The notes beneath the pieces were generated by a model. It did not search any database, was not told the origin of the DNA, and worked only from the letters and a program-made list of their open reading frames with translations. Below are positions 18,732 to 27,222 of a stretch of DNA of 64,000 nucleotides, piece by piece (the first letter of the stretch is position 1; every line of letters starts with the position of its first letter). The stretch comes from an uncultured Hyphomonadaceae bacterium. Its GTDB lineage: Bacteria > Pseudomonadota > Alphaproteobacteria > Caulobacterales > Maricaulaceae. The stretch covers positions 23,790-87,789 of the forward strand of contig CAJXPX010000015.1 of assembly GCA_913058335.1 (NCBI GenBank), written 5' to 3'. A program made the position numbers and the translations under genes.

Positions 18732-19752
18732 ACCGAATATTCATCCGATATTGGTCCACTTTGCTTATGCGCTCAGTATCACTTCCGTTCTCTGCTACTT
18801 GGTATCGAGTCTAAAATTCGCTGAACCATGGCAAAAAAGCTTGCGACCAGCTGCAGACTGGATGCTTGCCTTTGCGGCGCTGGCCATTCTGGCGACTATC
18901 GCGGCCGGGTTTCAGGCCTACTATACAGTGGCGCATGATGGACCTTCCCATGAAGCGATGACTACCCATCGCAATTGGGCAGTGCCCTCGGGTGCAGCGA
19001 TTGTCTTGCTCGCAGTTTGGCGATGGCGGCGGCGTCAAACCCCTGCGACGGCGATTTTTAAATCACTTCTCACTGTCGCAGCCATCAGCCTTAGTGTTAC
19101 GGCATGGTGGGGTGGACATATCGTCTACAATTACGGGTTGGGTGTGCAAAGCCTTCCAACTGTCACTGGCGACGGTCACGATCACGACCATGGCGACGCA
19201 GGCCGCGGCGTGGCCATGTCGGAAACTGATGACCCAGCCGAGCATGGTCATGATTTATCAAACGGACGGCATGACGAAGACGCTGCATCGGCTGGAACCC
19301 ATGACAATAGCGACGGTCATCATGCGGAAGACGCACCGGAAAACAGAATTCAGGAAAGCGCAGACGGATCACCTTCGGGAATTGTAACCCAATTTGGTCT
19401 GGCAATGCGGGCTGGAGATATAGAGCGCTTACGCACGCTGGTTGCGCCTGACGTAATTATCGCCGAAGGCGGCGGAACCGAGCGCTCATTCGACGAATAT
19501 GCAGGACAGCATATGTCAGCCGATATTGCCTTTATGGGCGCGGTTGATAGCACCTTAAAGCGCCGTGACGTGATCGACGGCTCCGGTCTCTCGACTGTGA
19601 TCTCAGAAAGCCAAATTCACGGCAAATACAACAATAAAACCGTGCATGCGAAAATGACCGAAACCATGGTTTTGCGTGAAACCAAGGATGGATGGCGCAT
19701 TGCTCACATCCATTGGTCATCGGCTCCCATAACTGGCGAGCACGAACACTAA
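18718..19752 (+). CDS. DUF2231 membrane domain / His-rich linker / NTF2-like domain fusion
   Basis: A 344-aa protein in three parts. Residues 1-145 form a four-helix DUF2231-like membrane domain (IHPILVHFAYALSI start). Residues 150-215 are a His/Asp-rich hydrophilic linker (GDGHDHDHGDAG, DGHHAEDAPE). Residues 220-344 look like a SnoaL/DUF4440 NTF2-fold domain (FGLAMRAGDIERLRTLVAPD, ending DGWRIAHIHWSSAP and EHEH). The linker suggests periplasmic metal binding. Start overlaps the cytochrome gene; its stop overlaps the next ATG by one base. Confidence 0.75.
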   Translation: MSLIEPNIHPILVHFAYALSITSVLCYLVSSLKFAEPWQKSLRPAADWMLAFAALAILATIAAGFQAYYTVAHDGPSHEAMTTHRNWAVPSGAAIVLLAVWRWRRRQTPATAIFKSLLTVAAISLSVTAWWGGHIVYNYGLGVQSLPTVTGDGHDHDHGDAGRGVAMSETDDPAEHGHDLSNGRHDEDAASAGTHDNSDGHHAEDAPENRIQESADGSPSGIVTQFGLAMRAGDIERLRTLVAPDVIIAEGGGTERSFDEYAGQHMSADIAFMGAVDSTLKRRDVIDGSGLSTVISESQIHGKYNNKTVHAKMTETMVLRETKDGWRIAHIHWSSAPITGEHEH

Positions 19753-20831
19753 TGGCTACGTGTGGAGATCAGACCGTTCCAAACGATCCGTTGTTCGGCG
19801 CGAACCATCTGACAGCGGTCAGGTGGGGGCTCGCCGGGCTTGTTGCGTTGGGCCACATTTTTTTGCTGACGGATGGATATGAGCCAATTCGGCTACATCA
19901 ATGGACAGGCGGTTATATGGCCGTGAATGGCTTCTTTATTCTGTCTGGCTTGCTCATCGCCAAGAGCCTCAGCACACGGCGCAATCTTGGAACATATCTG
20001 CGCTCGCGTCTTTTACGCATCTACCCCGCTTTAATCGCAATGGCGCTCGCATTCATTCTGGTTTTTGCGCCCTTCTTTTCCGAACCGGGTGGCATAGAAC
20101 GCATATGGAGCGCGGAAACCTGGCGCTACGCGTCGAGGGTCCTTGCTATGGGCGATCCCGAACACGCCCCGGGCGGCATATTTGCGGGAAATCTTGAAGC
20201 TGATTTTAATGGTCCGCTCTGGACGATCCGATTTGAAATGCTGGCCTACCTTGCCGCAGCATTCGGATTTTTCACAGGATTGCTGGGCGGTTTTAAGCGC
20301 GTCATCGCCGCCTATCTGATTGTGCAATTAAGTTATCTCGTACTGCCCAATGTCGTGGACTTTGCGACCTTGTCCGCAGGCGCACTGTCACTATTGCGCC
20401 TCTCGTCTGCTTTCCTGATGGGCATGGTACTTTGGCACTGGCCTGCTGCCCGGCGCCCACATTCGCTGATCGTGGCCAGTCTTGCAGCGCTGTTTGTCTT
20501 GTTTGGCGCTGGCCCGGTCGGAGAGTTGCTCGCAAATCTTGCGCTCATAGCTTTGCTACTAAGACTTGGCCTGCCAAATCGCCAAAACGCAACGGTCTCG
20601 GCGATACCAGACTATTCCTATGGCATCTACATTTGGCACTATCCTGTAATGCAAGGCGTGCTCTTTCTTCAGCCAAGCATCAGCCCTGTCATGCTCGCCA
20701 TCATCTCAATTCCCGGCTTTATCCTGTTATCGGCGCTATCATGGCACCTGATCGAAAAGCCAGCCTTGCGCCTCAAAAAACGCCGTCGCCCTAAAGCGGT
20801 ACTGGTATTTGACCGTGAGGGCGCACAATGA
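19752..20831 (+). CDS. Acyltransferase family 3 membrane protein (OafA/YrhL-like)
   Basis: A 359-aa polytopic membrane protein of the acyltransferase-3 family, with the N-terminal LTAVRWGLAGLVALGHIFLL helix carrying a catalytic-type histidine and the VNGFFILSGLLIAKSL motif. The C-terminal YSYGIYIWHYPVMQ and LIEKPAL motifs are also typical. I start at 19752 where the ATG overlaps the preceding stop. Such enzymes O-acylate envelope glycans. Why it lies inside a copper operon is unclear; envelope modification under copper stress is one possibility. Confidence 0.82.
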   Translation: MATCGDQTVPNDPLFGANHLTAVRWGLAGLVALGHIFLLTDGYEPIRLHQWTGGYMAVNGFFILSGLLIAKSLSTRRNLGTYLRSRLLRIYPALIAMALAFILVFAPFFSEPGGIERIWSAETWRYASRVLAMGDPEHAPGGIFAGNLEADFNGPLWTIRFEMLAYLAAAFGFFTGLLGGFKRVIAAYLIVQLSYLVLPNVVDFATLSAGALSLLRLSSAFLMGMVLWHWPAARRPHSLIVASLAALFVLFGAGPVGELLANLALIALLLRLGLPNRQNATVSAIPDYSYGIYIWHYPVMQGVLFLQPSISPVMLAIISIPGFILLSALSWHLIEKPALRLKKRRRPKAVLVFDREGAQ

Positions 20832-21160
20832 GTTCCACCGCGAAAATTGCTCAAATCTATCTCGGCGCACAGGCTGAATTCGATATAATTATTCGCAAGG
20901 GTGGCAAAAGTCGGGGCCTGGCGACAATCAGTTTTCTAGCATGCGATATTTGCCTGGCCTTCTGTGAAGAGGTGACGCCTCACGCATGCGAAGCTGTCGA
21001 GGCAATCGCCCAAGTTTTCTACGCTTTGGCCAAAGAAGCTGAAAACATGAATGGCGACGAAGCCATCATGCTGCGACGCGCGCATCTAACATGCGAAACC
21101 GCAACCCATGATCTGGCTCATCTTTTCCAAAATAAAACCACACGAAGGAGCCAAGGATAA
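20828..21160 (+). CDS. Hypothetical cytoplasmic protein with paired cysteines
   Basis: A 110-aa mostly helical protein without signal or membrane helix. Cysteines occur in FLACDICLAFCEE and at HACEA and LTCET (five in all), with several histidines, so cytosolic copper or zinc binding is possible. ATGA overlap with the acyltransferase marks it as the last gene of the first copper unit. I do not recognise a family. Confidence 0.62.
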   Translation: MSSTAKIAQIYLGAQAEFDIIIRKGGKSRGLATISFLACDICLAFCEEVTPHACEAVEAIAQVFYALAKEAENMNGDEAIMLRRAHLTCETATHDLAHLFQNKTTRRSQG

Positions 21161-21172
21161 TGCTCCCTTGTA

Positions 21173-21189
21173 ATACCCCTTGGGGGTAT
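21173..21189. promoter_or_regulatory. CsoR-type operator 2
   Basis: The palindrome is ATACCCCTTGGGGGTAT, with the same 6-5-6 layout (ATACCC, 5 bp, GGGTAT) as the site beside csoR. It precedes the Cys-rich peptide and Cu(I)-ATPase genes by 44 bp. Confidence 0.85.
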
Positions 21190-21232
21190 CCATCTGATGA
21201 GTCATACTCACTCATATTTCTTGGAGAAAATT

Positions 21233-21373
21233 ATGACACATGAACAGTCAGGAGACCGGAAGAGCCAGCGACCATGTTGCTGCGCGCCCAAGCAAAAACC
21301 GTCACGCTCGCGCCCGGTTGTAGCCGCGCCTTGCTGTAAGAAAACAAGCAAAAGCGAACGGCGTGCCTCATGA
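21233..21373 (+). CDS. Cysteine-rich basic peptide, 46 aa, upstream of the copper ATPase
   Basis: A short ORF with a good ribosome site (TTGGAGAA, 6 bases before the ATG). It ends in TGA overlapping the ATPase start (ATGA). The peptide is basic and has two cysteine clusters, PCCC at residues 14-17 and PCC at 33-35, separated by a Lys/Arg/Pro-rich spacer. Such a composition suggests a metallothionein-like or chaperone peptide that binds Cu(I) for the ATPase. Translational coupling and the CsoR site directly upstream support a real gene. Confidence 0.72.
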   Translation: MTHEQSGDRKSQRPCCCAPKQKPSRSRPVVAAPCCKKTSKSERRAS

Positions 21374-23604
21374 CACACACATCCGCGCCCGATGAGGCTC
21401 CAGACAAACACGCCCTTTGCCACCATCATGACGCTGTACCTGATGTGGACCGAACATATGATCTCGTTCCGGCCGATTATGACGGTATTGTCTACACGTG
21501 CCCCATGCACCCACAGGTACGTGATACGCGTAACTCAGGCTGCCCAATCTGCGGTATGGCACTTGAAGCTGAGAGCTTTCAGGCGGGCGTTGCAGAGGAC
21601 ACCTCAGAACTAAATGACATGAATCGCCGGTTCTGGGTGTCTGCACTGCTCAGTTTGCCGCTGTTTATTTATGCAATGGGAGACCTCATTCCAGGGCGCC
21701 CGTTTGAACACATTGTGACAGGCGGCTGGGCGCAAGGTCTTCAATTACTATTGGCAACACCCGTTGTTCTATGGGGCGGCTGGCCATTCTTTGTGCGCGG
21801 GTATCAATCTTTAAAGACACGCCACCTCAACATGTTCACGTTAATCGCGCTGGGTGTTGGCGTCGCTTATATATATTCTCTCGTCGCCACTTTCGTCCCG
21901 AGCATCTTCCCCGATGCATTCCGAAATGCCAGCGGTCACGTCGCACTCTATTTTGAAGCCGCCGCTGTTATCGTCACCCTTGTCCTCCTCGGCCAAGTCC
22001 TCGAACTGCGGGCCCGAAGCGCAACCTCTGGTGCAATTCGGGCCTTGCTGGAACTCACGCCGCCAACAGCGCGCCTTATTCACGCGGATGGTCGCGAAGA
22101 AGAAGTTTATCTGGAAACGGTTAAAACGGGTGACCGGATACGGGTTCGGCCCGGTGAAAAAATCCCCGTGGACGGCAAGGTTCTGGATGGTCACAGCAGT
22201 GTGGATGAATCGATGGTGTCCGGTGAACCCGTCCCTGTAGAGAAACAGGACGGCGATGCTGTGACAGGCGGCACTGTGAACGGCACGGGCACCTTGGTTG
22301 TGACCGCCACACGGGTAGGCGATGATACAATGCTCTCGCAAATTGTCCGCATGGTCGCCGACGCGCAGCGCTCACGCGCTCCGATCCAAAAGCTTGTCGA
22401 TACTGTGTCCGGTTATTTTGTGCCTGCAGTTGTCGTTATCGCAATTGCTACATTTATCATCTGGGCGATATTTGGTCCTGATCCGGCTATGGCTTTTGCC
22501 ATTGTCAACTCGGTTGCTGTACTGATTATTGCTTGTCCTTGCGCGCTCGGTCTCGCCACGCCCATGTCGATTATGGTAGGAACAGGCAAAGGTGCACAGA
22601 ACGGCATACTGATTAAAAACGCAGAAGCCTTGGAGACCTTCGAGAAGGTTACGACCATAGTTGTCGATAAGACCGGCACCCTGACCGAAGGCAAACCGAA
22701 ACTTGTCACGCTAAAAGCGGACGGTGAGCGCGATAAAGACGATCTGCTTGCCAAAGTTGCAGCTGTTGAGACAGCCTCAGAGCACCCATTAGCGCAAGCC
22801 ATTGTGAAGGGTGCACAAGCACGCGGCCTCGATGTCTTGCCTGCAGACACTTTCGAGTCGATCACGGGTGAAGGCGCGCAAGGCCGCGTCGCTGAATCAA
22901 CAGTTGCCATCGGCAATTCTAAAATGATGCGACGTGTTGGCGCCTTTAATCCTGAATTGGAAGCTCTGGCAGAAGACCTGCGCCGCGAGGGGCAAACCAT
23001 CATGTTCGTCGCCATAGACGGCCAGTCTGCGGGACTTGTCGGCGTTGCTGACCCCATTAAGGCCACGTCAAAAGCTGCAGTCGAACAGCTTCACGCGGAG
23101 GGATTGAAAGTTGTCATGCTGACCGGTGATAGCCGCAGCACCGCAGAAGCAGTCGCACGGCAAATTGGAATTGATAAAGTCCACGCCGATGTTTCACCTG
23201 AAGACAAAAACAGAATTGTGCGGGAGTTGCAGGCATCGGGCGCAATCGTTGCTATGGCGGGCGACGGCATAAATGACGCGCCCGCTTTGGCACAAGCTGA
23301 TGTTGGTCTCGCCATGGGAACAGGAACCGATGTCGCGATGGAAAGCGCGGGTGTGACCCTCGTGAAGGGTGATATCATGGGCATCGCGAAAGCCCGACAT
23401 TTAAGCCATGCAACCATGGGCAATATTCGCCAGAATTTGTTCTTTGCATTTATCTACAACGCGCTGGGCGTCCCGGTTGCTGCAGGCATTCTTTATCCAG
23501 TCTTTGGCCTACTGCTCAGCCCTATGATCGCGGCTGCCGCGATGAGCCTGTCATCTGTTTCAGTCATCACCAATGCCCTGCGCCTGCGCAGCCTGAAACT
23601 GTAG
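21370..23604 (+). CDS. Copper-translocating P1B-type ATPase
   Basis: A 744-aa Cu(I) exporter. Instead of HMA domains the N-terminus has a His-rich start and a heavy-metal-binding zinc-ribbon-like segment YTCPMHPQV...GCPICGMAL (residues 42-65). The membrane core carries the CPC motif at 389-391 ([15 protein letters not shown]), the phosphorylated aspartate D433 in DKTGTLTEG, the SEHPLA nucleotide motif and [10 protein letters not shown]. Late-helix sequence ([25 protein letters not shown]) matches copper rather than zinc transporters. It pumps Cu(I) from the cytosol to the periplasmic oxidase. Confidence 0.95.
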   Translation: MTHTSAPDEAPDKHALCHHHDAVPDVDRTYDLVPADYDGIVYTCPMHPQVRDTRNSGCPICGMALEAESFQAGVAEDTSELNDMNRRFWVSALLSLPLFIYAMGDLIPGRPFEHIVTGGWAQGLQLLLATPVVLWGGWPFFVRGYQSLKTRHLNMFTLIALGVGVAYIYSLVATFVPSIFPDAFRNASGHVALYFEAAAVIVTLVLLGQVLELRARSATSGAIRALLELTPPTARLIHADGREEEVYLETVKTGDRIRVRPGEKIPVDGKVLDGHSSVDESMVSGEPVPVEKQDGDAVTGGTVNGTGTLVVTATRVGDDTMLSQIVRMVADAQRSRAPIQKLVDTVSGYFVPAVVVIAIATFIIWAIFGPDPAMAFAIVNSVAVLIIACPCALGLATPMSIMVGTGKGAQNGILIKNAEALETFEKVTTIVVDKTGTLTEGKPKLVTLKADGERDKDDLLAKVAAVETASEHPLAQAIVKGAQARGLDVLPADTFESITGEGAQGRVAESTVAIGNSKMMRRVGAFNPELEALAEDLRREGQTIMFVAIDGQSAGLVGVADPIKATSKAAVEQLHAEGLKVVMLTGDSRSTAEAVARQIGIDKVHADVSPEDKNRIVRELQASGAIVAMAGDGINDAPALAQADVGLAMGTGTDVAMESAGVTLVKGDIMGIAKARHLSHATMGNIRQNLFFAFIYNALGVPVAAGILYPVFGLLLSPMIAAAAMSLSSVSVITNALRLRSLKL

Positions 23605-23621
23605 CTTTTTGAGGAGCTGAT

Positions 23622-24125
23622 ATGTCTCGTTTCCGTTTTCCCATTTTGGCAATTTTAGGGTTCGTTGCGGTGCTCGGGTTGGGGATTTCCCTGTTACCCG
23701 GCGACGGAACGCGCGTCAGCGCCCAAACCATCACCGTCTATAAAACGCCTTGGTGCGGATGCTGCGGAGACTGGATCAAGCATTTGCAGCGCGATGGGTT
23801 CGATGTCGTCGCTATCGAGCACGAGGATCTAGCCCCAGTGCGCCAGCGTTATGATGTTCCGGATCGTCTGGCCAGTTGCCATACGGCGGAAATTGACGGC
23901 TATGCGATCGAGGGACATGTTCCCGCTGCTGAAATCAGACGGCTGCTCAAAGAGCGGCCAGCTGCAAAGGGTCTATCGGTACCGGGTATGCCTATGGGAT
24001 CGCCCGGAATGGAACAAAGCGGGCAATCACATCCTTATGACGTGGTGCTTTTTGGGCCGAGTGGTGACGCAGTATTTGCGTCCTATGTCGGGCGGTTTCC
24101 TCAACGCGATGATGAGGCCAAGTAA
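23622..24125 (+). CDS. copG: CopG/DUF411 periplasmic metal-binding protein
   Basis: A 167-aa protein with an N-terminal membrane anchor/signal (FPILAILGFVAVLGLGISLL) followed by the DUF411 domain. The diagnostic motif is TPWCGCCGDWIKHL near residue 45, with a second Cys-His pair in LASCHTAEIDGY. CopG proteins bind copper with cysteine clusters and occur in copper operons. Proline/Met sequence PGMPMGSPGMEQ is near the end. It is followed without gap by the permease (one-base overlap). Confidence 0.92.
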   Translation: MSRFRFPILAILGFVAVLGLGISLLPGDGTRVSAQTITVYKTPWCGCCGDWIKHLQRDGFDVVAIEHEDLAPVRQRYDVPDRLASCHTAEIDGYAIEGHVPAAEIRRLLKERPAAKGLSVPGMPMGSPGMEQSGQSHPYDVVLFGPSGDAVFASYVGRFPQRDDEAK

Positions 24126-25471
24126 TGGCACAAGCGTATCAAAAAGGCAGCCTCAGTCTTCTCGGCACCGTGGCAATGGGCACGGGCGTCATGATTGGCG
24201 CTGGAATCTTTGCTCTGACAGGGCAAGTCGCAGAATATGCGGGCGCCCTGTTTCCGCTGGCTTTTATTGTCGCCGCAATCATCAGCGGTTTTAGCGCTTA
24301 TACTTACATCAAAGTATCCAACAAATACCCCTCCGCCGGGGGGATCGCGATGATCTTGAAGAAGGCTTATGGCCCCGCCACCATCACAGGCGCAGCGGCC
24401 TTAATGATGGCCTTCTCCATGATTATCAATGAGAGCCTCGTCGCGCGGACATTCGGTACCTACACATTGCAGCTGTTTGATGTGGGTGAGAATAGCTTGC
24501 TTGTTCCAATCTTAGCCATCGGCCTGATCTTCTCTGCATTTCTGGTGAACCTCGCAGGCAATTCCGTTATTGGCAGCGTCTCGAAAGTAACCGCCGTGCT
24601 CAAAGTCGGCGGTATACTGCTTTTTGCGCTTGTCGCGCTTTGGGCGGCAGACTTTGCGTTTCAACCTGCGAGCGGCGGCCTCACAGAGCAAGCCTCTCCC
24701 GGCGGGTTTCTCGCCGCCGTCGCGCTCGCTATTCTTGCCTATAAGGGCTTCACCACGATCACGAATAGCGGCGATGAAGTCGAAAACCCCCAACGCAATG
24801 TTGGCCGTGCCATCATGCTATCGCTCGCAATCTGCGTGGTTGTTTATCTTCTAGTTTCTTATGCCGTCGGCTCATCACTGAGCGTTGACCAGATTGTTGA
24901 AGCCAAAGACTACGCACTTGCTGAAGCGGCGCGGCCTGCTCTGGGCCAGGCAGGCGTCTGGTTCACTGTCGCCATTGCCATCATCGCCACAGCGTCAGGG
25001 CTTCTGGCCAGCATCTTCGCCGTATCGCGCATGCTCGCCATGCTGACAGATATGCAGCTCATTCCGCATCGTCATTTTGGTATGCCCGGCAGCATACAGA
25101 AGCATACGCTCGTATACACGGTTATCGCCGCCGCCTTGCTCGCCGCATTCTTCGATCTATCGCGTATCGCTTCACTCGGCGCCATCTTCTACCTCGTCAT
25201 GGATATTCTCATCCACTGGGGCGTGTTGCGCCACTTGCGAGAAGATGTTGACGCCAATCCGATCATCTTGAGCCTTGCTATCTTTTTCGACGCCGTTGTT
25301 CTGATCGCGTTTCTTGTCATCAAAGGGGGATCGGACCCCATGATTATCGCGATCTCTCTCGGCGGCATCGCGCTGATATTCGGTTTTGAAAAATTATTTC
25401 TCAGTCGGTTTCGTCAAGACGGCGAGCCAACACACTCAGCCCATAATACACAAAAGGAAACTTCATCATGA
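24125..25471 (+). CDS. APC-superfamily permease
   Basis: A 448-aa membrane protein with about 12 helices. The N-terminal motif GTVAMGTGVMIGAGIFALTG is typical of amino acid-polyamine-organocation transporters. KVSNKYPSAGGIAMILKKAYGP is also family-like. No metal-binding motif is visible, so the substrate is probably an amino acid or similar; export or uptake of a metal-chelating thiol is possible but unsupported. It is tightly packed between copG and the next small membrane gene, so it belongs to the second copper unit. Confidence 0.85.
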   Translation: MAQAYQKGSLSLLGTVAMGTGVMIGAGIFALTGQVAEYAGALFPLAFIVAAIISGFSAYTYIKVSNKYPSAGGIAMILKKAYGPATITGAAALMMAFSMIINESLVARTFGTYTLQLFDVGENSLLVPILAIGLIFSAFLVNLAGNSVIGSVSKVTAVLKVGGILLFALVALWAADFAFQPASGGLTEQASPGGFLAAVALAILAYKGFTTITNSGDEVENPQRNVGRAIMLSLAICVVVYLLVSYAVGSSLSVDQIVEAKDYALAEAARPALGQAGVWFTVAIAIIATASGLLASIFAVSRMLAMLTDMQLIPHRHFGMPGSIQKHTLVYTVIAAALLAAFFDLSRIASLGAIFYLVMDILIHWGVLRHLREDVDANPIILSLAIFFDAVVLIAFLVIKGGSDPMIIAISLGGIALIFGFEKLFLSRFRQDGEPTHSAHNTQKETSS

Positions 25472-25731
25472 CCTCATCTAACGGACCCCGGCTCGTTCCC
25501 ACGGGACATGCGCTATCGCTATTTTTGCTTGTCAGCTTTCTTGTCTGTATTGGTTTCGGGCTGATTGCCCCTGACCGTCTTCATATGCATGAAGCCTGGG
25601 CACCATGGTTACCCGGCTTTGAATGGTTGACCTTACCCGGCTTCCTCATCGGAGCGCTTGGAGCCTATCTCTATGGTTGGTATATCGCCGCTGTCTTCGT
25701 GCCGCTCTACCGCTTTTTTCACCGCAATTAG
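25468..25731 (+). CDS. Small two-helix membrane protein (DUF5676-like)
   Basis: An 87-aa protein with two hydrophobic helices (LFLLVSFLVCIGFGLIAP and FLIGALGAYLYGWYIAAVF). The loop between them has LHMHEAWAPWLPGFEWLT, which resembles DUF5676-type small proteins often seen in metal-resistance clusters. ATGA overlap with the permease. Function unknown. Confidence 0.7.
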   Translation: MTSSNGPRLVPTGHALSLFLLVSFLVCIGFGLIAPDRLHMHEAWAPWLPGFEWLTLPGFLIGALGAYLYGWYIAAVFVPLYRFFHRN

Positions 25732-25764
25732 GTCCAGTAGGACGTTCTTACGACTGGAATTGCT

Positions 25765-26172
25765 ATGACAGACAAAACACCGAAAAATTATCTCTCCATA
25801 GGCGACCTTGATTTGCTTCTATTGCCCGATACTCCACGTGATTACGCCGACTGCAGGGCTATCCTCGACTTCAGTTTGCCGCATTATAACGTCGTATCCA
25901 CTGATGCCGCGCCGTGGCAGGATGATGCGCTATGGACGATGATGGAAGCTCCGGCATGGCGACAATTGCTCATTCTCTCACAAAATGTCGGACCCTTTGA
26001 AACGGGACTGACGCTTATGGCCCTTCAAAAAGGCTTTGACGTTTTTCTGGCATGCCCGGAGCCCGAAGCAGCGTCGCAGAATCGGATTGCGCGCTTGCGG
26101 CAATCCAGTGCGATTGTTCTAAGTCTGGATGATGCGTTGGAAGAGTTAAATTTGCAGCGCGGTGAGACGTAA
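25765..26172 (+). CDS. Isochorismatase-like half protein, paralogue 1 (no catalytic cysteine)
   Basis: A 135-aa protein related to the one at 51634-52047. The segment WRQLLILSQNVGPFETGLT followed by LMALQKGFDVFLAC resembles the C-terminal half of YcaC-type isochorismatase/cysteine hydrolases, where this strand-turn normally carries the catalytic Cys. Here the equivalent turn is GPFET, with no cysteine. APWQDDALW also recalls that family. It is therefore probably non-catalytic or uses another mechanism. Followed directly by the channel gene. Confidence 0.6.
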   Translation: MTDKTPKNYLSIGDLDLLLLPDTPRDYADCRAILDFSLPHYNVVSTDAAPWQDDALWTMMEAPAWRQLLILSQNVGPFETGLTLMALQKGFDVFLACPEPEAASQNRIARLRQSSAIVLSLDDALEELNLQRGET

Positions 26173-26604
26173 ATGGCGCTTGCGATACTCATAGCGATAA
26201 TCACTTTTGGGCTGTCGGTAACTCTGCACTACCTTGTCATGTCTCGTCTTCTCTCTGGCTTGCCGCGTCGCCAATGGCCGCGAGGACTGCAACTCCTGAC
26301 AGGGTTATACGCGGTCGGCGCGGCGCATTTGGCAGAAGCCGGAATCTATGCCGCAGGCTTTTTAGCTGGGCGCGCTCTGGGGATTGGCGGGTTCAAAAGT
26401 GCTGACGGACCCATGGGCGGTATGGATGTCTTTTACTTCTCTCTGGTCAATTACACCTCTCTCGGTCTTGGGGACATATACCCTTCGGGGCATTTGAGAT
26501 TTCTCGCAGGTGTGGAGTCTCTCAACGGCTTTCTCCTGATCTCATGTTCAGCGGCCTTCATCTATCTTCTGATGTCAGGTCATCAAAAAAATCAAAACAC
26601 CTAA
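26173..26604 (+). CDS. Two-helix ion channel protein (Ion_trans_2-like)
   Basis: A 143-aa protein with an N-terminal helix, a second helix pair and a pore-loop-like motif NYTSLGLGDIYPSG, comparable to the potassium-channel filter region TVGYGD followed by the last helix (LNGFLLISCSAAFIYLLM). The tyrosine of the GYG filter is replaced (GLG), so ion selectivity may differ. It immediately follows the isochorismatase-like gene and closes the second copper unit. Its role in metal resistance is unknown. Confidence 0.72.
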   Translation: MALAILIAIITFGLSVTLHYLVMSRLLSGLPRRQWPRGLQLLTGLYAVGAAHLAEAGIYAAGFLAGRALGIGGFKSADGPMGGMDVFYFSLVNYTSLGLGDIYPSGHLRFLAGVESLNGFLLISCSAAFIYLLMSGHQKNQNT

Positions 26605-26648
26605 TCTGAATTATTGGAACGCTTTGTCCGGCACTGCGTTCCCTTTAA

Positions 26649-26665
26649 ATACCCCCTATGAGTAT
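26649..26665. promoter_or_regulatory. CsoR-type operator 3
   Basis: ATACCCCCTATGAGTAT: left arm ATACCC, 5-bp centre, right arm GAGTAT, one mismatch from the GGGTAT arm of the other two sites. It ends 17 bp before the DUF305 gene start. Confidence 0.75.
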
Positions 26666-26682
26666 GTGAAAAGGAAAAGACA

Positions 26683-27222
26683 ATGAAAGAAGGACACGGA
26701 AATTACTGGCGCTTCGGCGCAATGATCGCAACATCAATGCTAGTTATGTTCGGGCTTATGTATCTCAACACCTATGAGTGGAGCCATGCGCGGTGGAGCG
26801 AAACCCGGTTTTATATGACCTTCATCATGGGCGCGGCCATGGCTATAATCATGCTGGGCTTCATGCTTGGCATGTATAAAAACGCCAAGACCAATATCGC
26901 TATCTTCGCCGGAAGTGCGCTTGTCTTTGCGTTCGCACTTTTTCTCGTGCGCAGTCAAACAACCGTTCAGGATAAAGCATGGATGAGCGCCATGATCCCG
27001 CATCACTCCATCGCCATTCTCACAAGTGAGCGCGCTGAGATTGAAGATGTTCGCGTGCGGAAACTCGCCGACGAAATTATTAAAGCGCAGCGCCGCGAAA
27101 TCAAAGAAATGGACTGGCTCATTAACGACATCAAAGAAAATGGTGCCGCGATAACCGAGGCGGATGCAGAAGCGCGCGCCGTGCCAGATTTTGAAGGTCG
27201 CCTGTCTGGAGATCCGAAATGA
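26683..27222 (+). CDS. DUF305 membrane-anchored metal-binding protein
   Basis: A 179-aa protein with three N-terminal helices (IATSMLVMFGLMYLNT; FYMTFIMGAAMAIIMLGFML; IAIFAGSALVFAFALFLV) followed by a DUF305 domain whose diagnostic segment is AWMSAMIPHHSIAILTSERA, including the HH pair. The family is found with copper and other metal systems and binds metal through His/Met. It has CsoR operator 3 just upstream and overlaps the next gene (ATGA). Confidence 0.88.
   Translation: MKEGHGNYWRFGAMIATSMLVMFGLMYLNTYEWSHARWSETRFYMTFIMGAAMAIIMLGFMLGMYKNAKTNIAIFAGSALVFAFALFLVRSQTTVQDKAWMSAMIPHHSIAILTSERAEIEDVRVRKLADEIIKAQRREIKEMDWLINDIKENGAAITEADAEARAVPDFEGRLSGDPK

Noticed and set aside
22413..23066. 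Long minus-strand open frame (217 codons) across the copper ATPase
   Set aside because: It lies wholly antisense to a well-supported P-type ATPase and has low-complexity Ser/Ala/Pro composition typical of a shadow frame.
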